From Pseudochelatococcus lubricantis (lineage in GTDB: Bacteria > Pseudomonadota > Alphaproteobacteria > Rhizobiales > Beijerinckiaceae), in the NCBI RefSeq assembly GCF_042432495.1, contig NZ_JBHLXC010000003.1, positions 1 through 64,000 on the forward strand: DNA of 64,000 nucleotides, given 5' to 3'. Positions 26,593 to 34,023 of this stretch are shown one piece after another (position 1 is the stretch's first letter; every line of letters begins with the position of its first letter). Both the position numbers and the translations under genes were made by a program. Under the pieces are notes generated by a model that saw only the letters and a program-made list of their open reading frames with translations, had not been told where the DNA came from and did not search any database.

Positions 26593-27159
26593 TCAATCGA
26601 ATAACTTGGGCGGATCGCCTCGACGCTTGTAGACAGATCGGACCGAACTACCCCACTGATCAAATAAGCTACGACACTCGCTGCTATCAATGAAGGATCT
26701 GCCATCCGTGAGTTGAAACTCCGGAAGATACAGGCCTGTTACACCTTTCTCTAGCACTCCCTCAGCTACAACACCTTCTTCCTTGAGAATGAGAACCGGC
26801 AGTCCCAACTGAAACGCCATCGCAGGCTCGATCTGGCAATATGGACTTGTAAACCAGACATCCCCCTGCCGCTTCTCTACCAGACCGGATATGTCAGCCA
26901 AAGGAAATTTCACGACGTCAGTCGCCCATGTACGGCGAAACGCAACTGACACAAGGCCGCAGCAATGTGTCAGCAGCCGCCTGATACCCACTAGCGGCGC
27001 ATCAAAGTCGTAGCTGCTCTCGCGCCCCATCGTGATTGGATCAAATCCTCGGGCGGTAAGTGCGTTGGTGAATTCCGAAAGAAATTGCTGCTGAGCTTGA
27101 AGGTGGGGACTGGGACGACTTACGAAAACTGGAATTTTCACGCTCGATCTCTCCTCCAC
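26593..27159 (-). CDS. TIR/deoxyribosyltransferase-like protein
   Basis: A 188-residue protein on the opposite strand, tail to tail with the phosphoesterase. The fold signals are an N-terminal strand IPVFVSRPSP, a helix LSEFTNALTARGFDPITMG, the segment GIRRLLTHCCGLVSVAFRR, and the motif TSPYCQIEPAMAFQLGLPVL near residue 120, in which the IEPAMAF glutamate is reminiscent of NAD- or nucleoside-cleaving TIR/NDT-type enzymes. The start is GTG 27159. It could be a second TIR-type signal maker of the same cluster, or an unrelated sensor gene. Family assignment is tentative. Confidence 0.5.
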   Translation of the reverse strand: MEERSSVKIPVFVSRPSPHLQAQQQFLSEFTNALTARGFDPITMGRESSYDFDAPLVGIRRLLTHCCGLVSVAFRRTWATDVVKFPLADISGLVEKRQGDVWFTSPYCQIEPAMAFQLGLPVLILKEEGVVAEGVLEKGVTGLYLPEFQLTDGRSFIDSSECRSLFDQWGSSVRSVYKRRGDPPKLFD

Positions 27160-27373
27160 GCGACCGCAGATGCCCCATGCATTTTTTGCTCGTTGTCGAC
27201 TTTGCTAACGAGTGGAAGTTACTGAATCTCAGTCAAATATCAACTCTTCTCATCGTCAAGAAGGCCAATCGGTTGGTTCCAAATCGGAGTGAGGCGTCAC
27301 GCTACAAGTTCACCACTGCCGCACATAGAAGCACCAACGTTTATCTACTCAACCGACACACTCCGGTGGAATA

Positions 27374-28523
27374 CTACACCACACCCCATGCCCGAAACCT
27401 CCCCCTCCCCGTCATCTCCCGAAGGCCGAGCTCCAAAACGATCCGCCGCGCCGCCTGCGGCGTGACGTCGAGCGTCTTCGCGACCATCCCGGCCGACACC
27501 AACGGCTTTGCCATCACCAACTCGACCAACTCCGGCAATTTTGACGACGTTCGCCGTCCTTCCAGCTTCCTCTCCATCAACGTGCGCGCCAGCACCAGCC
27601 GGTTATGTTCTTTTATGCCGATCTCGGCGACCGCTAAAAGACCGTGGGCGATGGCGAGCAGCCGCGTTTCGCGATCGCGATGCCGGCGCCGATCGACGGG
27701 AATGGTTTTGAGGCCGAGATTGATGGCGGCCAGATGGGCACCGCTGGTGACGCCGGCCTGCCGCAAGATGGACGCGCAAAGCAGCCGGCCAAGCCAAGGT
27801 GCGTGCTGTAGCACGGCCAGCTCGTTCCAGGCATCAAGCGCGACGATGGCCTGCAGCACTGCTGGCAGATACTCGGCTAGGCGTAGCACGCCGCGCCATT
27901 CGTCGAGCCGCGCATCTTCGTCCCAATCGAGATCGTAGATCATCGGATCCTTTTCGGGACGGCTGGCCGCCGCACGGCCGCCGGCGCGGCCGGGTCGTGT
28001 GGCGTGCTCGATCGCGGCCGACGACCGCGCCAGCGTCGCATCGATGGCCGCGAGGTCGACGCCGGGCAGATTTTCAACGTCATCCACTTCCTCCCCCCTC
28101 TCCTTCCGCATCGATCGGGGCCGCGCGCCGAATGACGCCGGCTGTCTCCGCCTCACCCGCGCTGGCCGGCGTGATTTCCGATGTCTGTCGGAGCGCCCGG
28201 ACACCGTCGGCCGACAGTGCCCAATCCGGCGACTGCCCGGAAATGCGCCGGCGGGTTCGCAACACGTCGCGGGCGATGGTGAGTTCGTGGGTTGGGGTGC
28301 GGATGTCTTTGGTGGCGTCGTGGAGGACGAGGTCCTCGAGATGGACGAGTTCACCGTCGATCCACAGCGAGGCGCAGGCATCGGTGAACTGGGTGCGTTC
28401 GAGGAAGCCGACGCCGACCGGCGAGCGGGTGATGCGCTCATCGAGACGTGTGAGCGTGACGCCGGCGTCGAAAGCCGGTCGCATCAGAGCGCTCATGTTG
28501 ATTTTCGCAAGATCGTAAGCCAT
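27374..28523 (-). pseudogene. RHE_PE00001/DUF1612 family protein, frameshifted
   Basis: Two frames together give one known rhizobial plasmid-type protein. The N-terminal frame (28523 to 28080) starts MAYDLAKINMSALMRPAFD and includes CASLWIDGELVHLEDLVLHD. The C-terminal frame, from about 28111 to 27374, includes DEWRGVLRLAEYLPAVLQ and a terminal helix-turn-helix (SAGMVAKTLDVTPQAARRIV). The frames break at a C run, 28093-28098 (G6 in the gene); five instead of six bases would fuse them. It is either an inactivated gene or a homopolymer read error. This family is typical of Rhizobiales plasmids and islands. Function is unknown, likely DNA-binding. Confidence 0.68.
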
Positions 28524-28838
28524 ACAGCTCTATTTCGTTGCTATTATACGCGACAATGCTCGTTGTATGACATTCCTCTTCGCGAAGGCGTGCGTGGCGT
28601 CATCGGAAAGATATGGATTCCGCGCTGGTGCTTTCGGCCTGTGAGGGATGCGGCATTGTACTGCAGCCACATCATACATCCCTCGGGCGCACCGCAAGAT
28701 GCGCGCTAACGTGCGTCCCGCTTTGCACCTGCTGAATCTGGAATTTGTGTTTTGTGGCGGGGACTTAGCGTTTGATCGCAGTGCAGTGGCGTATTGGATC
28801 GTGGTTTTCGGCTATTGTGGGATAGTGTAGCGTAGGCT
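28524..28838. other. No gene seen
   Basis: About 315 bases upstream of the frameshifted DUF1612-type gene. It would include that gene's promoter. I see no credible reading frame, RNA or repeat here. Confidence 0.5.
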
Positions 28839-28990
28839 TTGGTTGCGGGGGCAGGATCTAATCTTCACTTGCGCCCCGAGCAAGTAAAGATGGTTGCGGG
28901 GACCGGCGTCGATCATAACTTGCGATCGACGCCGGTAAAGATGGTTGCGGGAGGGCGCACCCATCATAACTTGCTGTTTCGGGCCGCCGC
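28839..28990 (+). repeat. Right 62-base repeat (putative attR) within 51-base tandem repeats
   Basis: TTGGTTGCGGGGGC at 28839-28852 opens the right copy of the island-end repeat (to 28900). The core GGTTGCGGG recurs at 28841, 28892 and 28943, a constant period of 51 bases, each unit ending in a run like ATCATAACTTGC or CAAGTAAAGAT. Unit arms can pair, for example ACCGGCGTCGATC with GATCGACGCCGGT (28901-28937). The first bases equal the reversed 3' end of initiator tRNA-Met. It may be a stack of attachment sites left by successive integrations. Confidence 0.6.
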
Positions 28991-28994
28991 ATAG

Positions 28995-29040
28995 CAACCT
29001 TGCCAAGGTTGGAGTCAAGGGTTCGAATCCCTTCGCTCTC
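28995..29040 (+). other. tRNA-Gly(GCC)-like 3' half
   Basis: The sequence folds as the anticodon and T arms of a tRNA: CAACC, loop TTGCCAA (anticodon GCC), GGTTG at 28995-29011; T stem AAGGG, loop TTCGAAT, CCCTT at 29017-29033; then a 7-base acceptor end CGCTCTC. No matching 5' acceptor or D arm is upstream and the tail is TTCA, not CCA. So it is a relic or an att fragment, not a working tRNA. Confidence 0.6.
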
Positions 29041-29073
29041 TTCAGATTTCTAAAGGAAATCAAAGGATTGAGT

Positions 29074-29105
29074 AAGGGCCATCTTCGGGTGGCCCTTCCC
29101 TTTTT
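29074..29105 (+). terminator. Rho-independent terminator
   Basis: AAGGGCCA (29074-29081) pairs with TGGCCCTT (29090-29097) over a TCTTCGGG loop and is followed by CCCTTTTT. It fits the end of the former tRNA transcript. From here to 29529 I see no supportable gene. Confidence 0.6.
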
Positions 29106-29529
29106 GGGCTTGGCCAACACCTGGTCAACACGAATGACGCCTGAGCAGGCAGGACGGGATGATCGCCTGAACACCAGCCGGACGATGCCTCGGCGAGCCG
29201 AACTGATTCGAGTCCGTCTCCAATGCGCATTGCCCAACTGGCTCGGGCAGACAAGTGGACCCGCGTATCGTTTCAGGCCGGGCGAGTTCCTTCACCGCGA
29301 CCAGCAACAGCCCGATGGACAGGAGGGCCGGAATGACGGGTACACTGCCGCCATGCCAGCGTTTTGTTTCGGCGCTGGGCTGGAGATGCCCATAAGGATC
29401 AGGGCGAGAACGGCGTTTTTGCCGGCGCGATTCCAAGTCTCGAAGACGTCCGACTCTTGGCTCAGGTAAGATGAGGTACATCACAGGCGCCCAATCCCCG
29501 AACGATATCGAGCGCGCTCAAGTTCGATC

Positions 29530-29546
29530 CTTAAGGCTGCCTTAAG
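29530..29546 (+). promoter_or_regulatory. CTTAAG box before the two-component operon
   Basis: CTTAAG, GCTGC, CTTAAG: a perfect direct repeat with a 5-base gap, like a PmrA/QseB-type response-regulator site. It lies 41 bases before the response regulator start, suggesting autoregulation. Three identical boxes lie at 32468, 32632 and 33276. Confidence 0.75.
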
Positions 29547-29586
29547 CCTCGTATAGAAATGCGACCTGGAACCTCGGGTGATAACC

Positions 29587-30249
29587 ATGCGCGTGCTGAT
29601 AGTCGAAGATGATGCCGTCCTCAGAGACGGATTGACGGTGGGCCTTTCGATTGGCGGCTTCACCGCCGATGCGGTCAAAACCTGCGAAGAAGCCGGCGCA
29701 GCTCTCACGAACCATGAGTTCGATGCGCTGGTGCTTGACCTGATGCTTCCCGACGGTTCCGGCCTCGACGTGCTGAAATCCCTGCGGGAACGGCAGGACG
29801 CCACGCCCGTCCTCCTCCTGACTGCGCGTGATCAGGTCGCCGACCGGATTCACGGACTGGATGCGGGGGCCGACGACTATCTCGGCAAGCCGTTCGACCT
29901 CGACGAGGTCGCGGCGCGGCTGCGCGCGCTCGTCCGCCGTGCCGCTGGCCGGCCGCAGGCGCTTATCGAATGGCGCGGCCTGCGGCTCGATCCTGCAAAC
30001 CAGAATGTCGAACACCAAGGCGAACCCATCCGCCTGTCGCGGCGCGAATACTCGATTTTGCATGCCCTCATGATCCATCCCGGCCGGATCCTGTCGCGGA
30101 GCCAGATCGAGGAGAAGCTTTACGGCTGGCAGGAGGAGGTCGAGAGCAATGCTGTCGAGGTCCACATCCATCATCTTCGCGGCAAGCTGGGACCGGGCAT
30201 GATCCAGACCGTCCGTGGGATCGGCTATCGCCTCGGAGACGAACCGTGA
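29587..30249 (+). CDS. OmpR-family response regulator (QseB/PmrA-like)
   Basis: A 220-residue response regulator. The receiver has an acidic pair in MRVLIVEDDA, the phosphoacceptor Asp51 in ALVLDLMLPDG, Thr79 in LLLTARD and Lys101 in LGKPFD. The C-terminal winged helix has LSRREYSILHALMIHPGRIL and HIHHLRGKL with RGIGYRL. ATG 29587 is used, since it follows the CTTAAG box at a promoter-like distance; GTG 29578 is an alternative. It overlaps the sensor kinase gene (TGATG). It likely binds the four CTTAAG-N5-CTTAAG boxes in the next 4 kb and so controls the envelope redox genes and an L,D-transpeptidase. The signal is unknown; copper or redox stress would fit. Confidence 0.88.
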   Translation: MRVLIVEDDAVLRDGLTVGLSIGGFTADAVKTCEEAGAALTNHEFDALVLDLMLPDGSGLDVLKSLRERQDATPVLLLTARDQVADRIHGLDAGADDYLGKPFDLDEVAARLRALVRRAAGRPQALIEWRGLRLDPANQNVEHQGEPIRLSRREYSILHALMIHPGRILSRSQIEEKLYGWQEEVESNAVEVHIHHLRGKLGPGMIQTVRGIGYRLGDEP

Positions 30250-31589
30250 TGCCGTCGATCTCCAAACGGCTGTTCCTGATCCTCGCCCTGACCACCGGTC
30301 TCGTCTGGCTGTCGGCGGTCGTCTGGATTTTCCTTTCCACGCGCGCGGAGGTGGAACGGGTTCTCGACGCGCGGCTGATGGAAGCCGGCCGGATGGTTTC
30401 CTCATTGATCGTCAGCCAGGAGATCGCCATCGATCCGACGCAAACGATCACGTCCGATCTGCCGGTGCGCGGCCACAGCGCCTATGACCGCCAGCTTTCG
30501 TGCCAGATCTGGTCGCTGCAGGGGACATTGATCGGGCGATCGGATGCGGCGCCCGATCAAGCAATGTCGGAGCACACCGACGGGATCTCCGAAACCGTGA
30601 TAAATGGTGAGCGGTGGCGGGTTTATGCAATCACCAATACCGAGCGCGGTGTTCGCGTTCTGGTCGGCGACAATCTGAGTATCCGTAACGGGTTGGTGAA
30701 CGACGTCATCCGCGGTCTTCTCCTGCCGGTCCTGCTGATGTTGCCGGTTCTTGCTGTCCTGATCTGGCTCAGCGTCAGGCGCGGCCTTGAGCCGCTAAGG
30801 AAGATCGCAGGCGACCTGGAAGCACGACCCGCCTCCGACCTCAGCCCGATCGAGGACGTGCAGACCGCGAAGGAGATTGCGCCGGTCTTGCAGTCGCTCA
30901 ACGGATTGTTTGCACGCGTGGCCGGGCTTCGGGAACGCGAGCGCAACTTCACCGCCTTTGCCGCCCACGAACTGCGCACGCCGTTGGCCGGCCTCAAGAC
31001 GCAGGCGCAGGTCGCGCTTGCAAGCGGCGATGGCACGATCCGCGAGCAGGCATTGCGTCAGATCATGGTTGGCGTAGACCGCACCGGCCGGCTCGTTCGG
31101 CAATTGCTGGATATGTCGGCGGTTGAGGCGCTCGACCAGGGCGAGCGTAGTGGGAAGGTATGGCCCGGGAGTATACTGAGAGCGCTCGCGGACGAATTAG
31201 CAGATCCGACCAGGGGCGTTGCGGTCGAGGTTTCCCCTGATCTTGACCGCATCGAGCTGGACATCGAGCCGGATCTGTTCGCTCTTGCTGCCCGGAATCT
31301 GATGGAGAACGCTGTGAACCATTCGCCGCCCGGAGGCGTCGTCAGGTGTCGTGTGGCCGGCCCCGCCGAAGAGGGCCAGATGATCATCGAGGATGATGGT
31401 CCCGGTATCCCCGAGGAGGAGTTGGCCCGCGTCACCGAACGCTTCTTTCGCGGCCGCAACAAAGTACCGGTCGGCAGCGGTCTCGGTCTCGCGATCGTCG
31501 AACTGGCGCTCGGGCGGAGTGGTTGGCACCTACGACTTCAGAATCGCGATTGCGGAGGGCTGCAAGCGGTGATGGCGAACGCCGCGTGA
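30249..31589 (+). CDS. Sensor histidine kinase (QseC-like)
   Basis: A 446-residue inner-membrane kinase. TM1 covers about residues 8-30 (LFLILALTTGLVWLSAVVWI), then a periplasmic sensor of about 120 residues, then TM2 about 153-175, a HAMP-like linker, and the H box FAAHELRTPLAGLK with phospho-His240. The ATPase part has N box NLMENAVNHSPPGG, G1 DDGPGIPEEE and G2 GSGLGLAIV. It is coupled to the response regulator by a TGATG overlap. No metal-binding His/Met cluster is evident in the periplasmic part, so the stimulus cannot be named. Confidence 0.88.
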   Translation: MPSISKRLFLILALTTGLVWLSAVVWIFLSTRAEVERVLDARLMEAGRMVSSLIVSQEIAIDPTQTITSDLPVRGHSAYDRQLSCQIWSLQGTLIGRSDAAPDQAMSEHTDGISETVINGERWRVYAITNTERGVRVLVGDNLSIRNGLVNDVIRGLLLPVLLMLPVLAVLIWLSVRRGLEPLRKIAGDLEARPASDLSPIEDVQTAKEIAPVLQSLNGLFARVAGLRERERNFTAFAAHELRTPLAGLKTQAQVALASGDGTIREQALRQIMVGVDRTGRLVRQLLDMSAVEALDQGERSGKVWPGSILRALADELADPTRGVAVEVSPDLDRIELDIEPDLFALAARNLMENAVNHSPPGGVVRCRVAGPAEEGQMIIEDDGPGIPEEELARVTERFFRGRNKVPVGSGLGLAIVELALGRSGWHLRLQNRDCGGLQAVMANAA

Positions 31590-31696
31590 CCCGTTGCACA
31601 TACATGGTGCGGGGCGCAGCCAACTCATCTTCAAGAAGATGGAGTGCCAGCAGGATGCGCCAACGCAGGGAGTGATCTTCTCGCCGCGCGACGAAG

Positions 31697-32413
31697 CTAT
31701 CCCACCAAAAGATGCCCCATAGCCGGATCTGCTATCACAACCAGCGGGCTCCCGTCGCGAACGTTGTCGGCGAGGTGGATGACATCCTGATTGATCATCC
31801 GGATGCATCCTGATGAAACGGCCTGGCCGATGGTCCAGAATTCCGGGTTTCCGTGGATGCGATAGATCGTGTCCCGGTTTCCTTCATGAATGTAGAGGGC
31901 GCGTGCTCCAAGTGGATTTTTCAGCCCCGGGTCCATGCCGCCATTGGCGATTGAGTAGGGCTCTAACTCGGGTTGGCGCGCAACCATTTCATCGGGAGGT
32001 GTCCAGCGCGGCCATTCCCGCTTGTATGCGATATGACGCCCTCGACCAGCCCACGAAAAACCGTCCCTGCCGACACCCACACCGTATCGGGTTGCGCGGC
32101 CGTGAGGCTGAACGTGGTAGAGGTAACGGTTTGGCGTATCGACGATGACGATTCCGGCTCGTTCATCGGTTGGATAGTCGACTTCCGTCCGCCACCATTT
32201 CGGATCGACCTTGGAAACGTCGACTTCCGGGATCGGGAAGCGCTCGTTCGGCAGTGCGTAGTACATCGGGGGCGTCGGCGGCGGAGGAGGCATCGAGACC
32301 GGCTGCGCGACTTGCGGTGTTTGCCTCGTGGAAACGCATCCGGCGAGAGTCATTGCGCTGGCGCCAATGAGGAAAGCGCGTCGCGCGATTGCGGGTGTCG
32401 GTAGCTTGCTCAC
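31697..32413 (-). CDS. L,D-transpeptidase (YkuD domain) lipoprotein
   Basis: A 238-residue protein of the ErfK/YbiS type that cross-links peptidoglycan or anchors proteins to it. The active site is IHGNPEFWTIG, then AVSSGCIRM with the catalytic Cys. The N-terminus has a lipobox, TLAGC, after SKLPTPAIARRAFLIGAS, so it is a lipoprotein (possible Tat-type arginines). A proline-rich spacer (SMPPPPPTPP) follows. GTG 32413 is chosen because a CTTAAG box occupies 32468-32484, touching the first in-frame ATG at 32467, which must lie in the promoter. It probably belongs to the response-regulator regulon. Confidence 0.82.
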   Translation of the reverse strand: MSKLPTPAIARRAFLIGASAMTLAGCVSTRQTPQVAQPVSMPPPPPTPPMYYALPNERFPIPEVDVSKVDPKWWRTEVDYPTDERAGIVIVDTPNRYLYHVQPHGRATRYGVGVGRDGFSWAGRGRHIAYKREWPRWTPPDEMVARQPELEPYSIANGGMDPGLKNPLGARALYIHEGNRDTIYRIHGNPEFWTIGQAVSSGCIRMINQDVIHLADNVRDGSPLVVIADPAMGHLLVG

Positions 32414-32467
32414 GTTTCGTACGCTCTCTGCTTTGCGATCAATCAGGCCGCACAGCACGATGCCCAT

Positions 32468-32484
32468 CTTAAGAGCAGCTTAAG
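32468..32484 (-). promoter_or_regulatory. CTTAAG box before the L,D-transpeptidase
   Basis: CTTAAG, AGCAG, CTTAAG: the same direct repeat as at 29530. It lies upstream of the minus-strand transpeptidase and argues that this gene starts at 32413, not 32467. Confidence 0.75.
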
Positions 32485-32631
32485 GTAAGCGCGGCCGAAG
32501 ATAGCGAAGCGGCGGGGACTTCAGGCGCCGGCCTGCGGCTCAAGTGATCCGGCCGAACAGGTTTTCGATTGGGTGGGGGCACTTTGTTGGAAACGCGGGC
32601 TTGCGTCGCAGGCGAGGAGCACTTTTCCGCC

Positions 32632-32648
32632 CTTAAGCGGGCCTTAAG
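32632..32648 (+). promoter_or_regulatory. CTTAAG box before the thioredoxin-like gene
   Basis: CTTAAG, CGGGC, CTTAAG, 41 bases before the start of the next gene, the same distance as at the two-component operon. Confidence 0.75.
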
Positions 32649-32688
32649 GAACGCCCGCTTTGCCGCCGGTCCTGTGAAGGAGACGAGG

Positions 32689-33228
32689 ATGCGGACGCGA
32701 CTTTTAAGAAACAACGCCGTAGCGTCCGCGGAAGGTGTTGGATGCGGCATCGATGCTGATGCTCGACGCAAGAATGACCAATGGACCCGCCGCGAGCTTC
32801 TGCTCGGGGGCCTGGTGGTGCCGGTAGGATTGTTGGCGACTCCCAGCGGGATGGCCGCCGCCAATCCGGCTGCAATGGTCACGGACGTCGCTTCCTACCG
32901 GGAGAGACTGGAGCAGATCGCACGAACACATAGCTTCGCGCTCATCGACATCCGTGCGGATTGGTGCGCGGTGTGCCACCGCATTGAGCGGGAAATCCTC
33001 GCCCACCCTGCTGTGCTGCAACACCTTGAGGCTGTCCCTCTCGTCAAGGTGGACGTCACGGCGATGGACGAGGGAAACCGCCAGCTCCTCTCCCACCTTC
33101 GAGCGAGCGGCCCGCCGACATTCTTCGTCGTGGATGCAGCCACCGGACAGGAATACAACGGCACCCGTTCGGTCGGACCGTTCAGCAGGCGCGATCTCAT
33201 GCGGCGGTTGCGGCCGTTCACCCGATAG
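32689..33228 (+). CDS. Exported thioredoxin-fold protein (WCAVC)
   Basis: A 179-residue protein similar to the C-terminal domain of DsbD: active site IRADWCAVCHRIEREI, and the cis-Pro region SGPPTFFVVDA. The N-terminus has twin arginines and a hydrophobic stretch (TRRELLLGGLVVPVGLLA), suggesting Tat export. The extra residues before it are charged. It starts at ATG 32689 with a good ribosome-binding site (AAGGAG). It lies 41 bases after a CTTAAG box. It probably passes electrons to oxidised periplasmic proteins, together with the DsbA/DsbD-like proteins next door. Confidence 0.8.
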   Translation: MRTRLLRNNAVASAEGVGCGIDADARRKNDQWTRRELLLGGLVVPVGLLATPSGMAAANPAAMVTDVASYRERLEQIARTHSFALIDIRADWCAVCHRIEREILAHPAVLQHLEAVPLVKVDVTAMDEGNRQLLSHLRASGPPTFFVVDAATGQEYNGTRSVGPFSRRDLMRRLRPFTR

Positions 33229-33275
33229 TCCGGAGTCAGGATAAACTGCCGTCGCATCTTCGGCTCAATGCGGTC

Positions 33276-33292
33276 CTTAAGACTGTCTTAAG
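33276..33292 (+). promoter_or_regulatory. CTTAAG box before the DsbA-DsbD operon
   Basis: CTTAAG, ACTGT, CTTAAG. It lies 50 bases before the DsbA-like start and 47 bases after the thioredoxin-like stop, so the three-gene operon 33343-36675 has its own copy of the site. Confidence 0.75.
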
Positions 33293-33342
33293 CTCGGGAG
33301 AGTGCGCTCGCTTCAATATCCATGATCTGGAGCTTTGAGACC

Positions 33343-34023
33343 ATGCACGATCGGCGCCTCTGCACACGTAGACCTCATCCTTTCGCTATGGGTAGGCCGC
33401 CGTTCCGCGGTGCATTGAGTCGGCGGACCTTGCTCTCGGGCCTGGCGGCGCTCGCTGCCGCCGGCTTTGCCATGCCCGTGCGTGCCGACGACATGTCAGC
33501 CGAGATGATCCTGAACGACCCGGAGGCGCCGGTCGGCGGCAACCCGAACGGCGACCTGACGATCGTCTCGTTCTTTGACTATAACTGTCCTTTCTGCAAG
33601 CGCACCGTCGAGCCGCTGAATACGGTGCTGGAATCGGACGGCAATGTGCGTCACGTCTACAAGGACTGGCCGATCCTCGCGCAGTCTTCGGTCTATGGCG
33701 CAAAGCTGGCGTTGGCGGCCGGGTATCAGAACCGCTACGAGGAAGCCTATCTGGCGTTGATGGGTATCGAAGGGTCGCGGGTGCCAGAAGAGCAGATGCG
33801 ACAGGCATTGGAAGGTGCCGGCTTCGACACGGCGGGTCTCGAGACCGAAGCCAACCGCCGCGACGCCGAGATCACCGCCTTGCTTCAGCGCAATAACGCG
33901 CAGGCCGAGGGGCTCGGTCTGCGTGGCACGCCCGTGTTTCTGATCGGTCGGTTTCTCGTCGCCTCCGCCCTCGACGAGGACGGCTTCCGCCAGGTTGTCG
34001 CAGACGCTCGCGAAGCGTCTTGA
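33343..34023 (+). CDS. DsbA-family thiol:disulfide protein
   Basis: A 226-residue periplasmic thioredoxin-fold protein with active site FFDYNCPFCKRTVEPL (CPFC) and cis-Pro segment LRGTPVFLIG. A Tat-type signal is visible (SRRTLLSGLAALAAAGFAMP, cleaved near VRADD). Length fits the DsbA/Com1 group. ATG 33343 (MHDRRLCTRR) is preferred to 33322; the ribosome-binding site is weak for both. Its stop overlaps the DsbD start (TGATG). It probably oxidises or isomerises disulfides and is kept reduced by the next gene product. Confidence 0.82.
   Translation: MHDRRLCTRRPHPFAMGRPPFRGALSRRTLLSGLAALAAAGFAMPVRADDMSAEMILNDPEAPVGGNPNGDLTIVSFFDYNCPFCKRTVEPLNTVLESDGNVRHVYKDWPILAQSSVYGAKLALAAGYQNRYEEAYLALMGIEGSRVPEEQMRQALEGAGFDTAGLETEANRRDAEITALLQRNNAQAEGLGLRGTPVFLIGRFLVASALDEDGFRQVVADAREAS

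Noticed and set aside
28839..28990. CRISPR array
   Set aside because: Only three units, imperfect, with no unique spacer pattern and no cas genes; better explained as attachment-site repeats.
28995..29040. Functional tRNA-Gly gene
   Set aside because: No 5' acceptor or D arm, and the 3' end is TTCA rather than CCA.
29125..29484. Minus-strand frame with a short hydrophobic stretch
   Set aside because: No ribosome-binding site, unclear start and composition like non-coding DNA near the tRNA relic.
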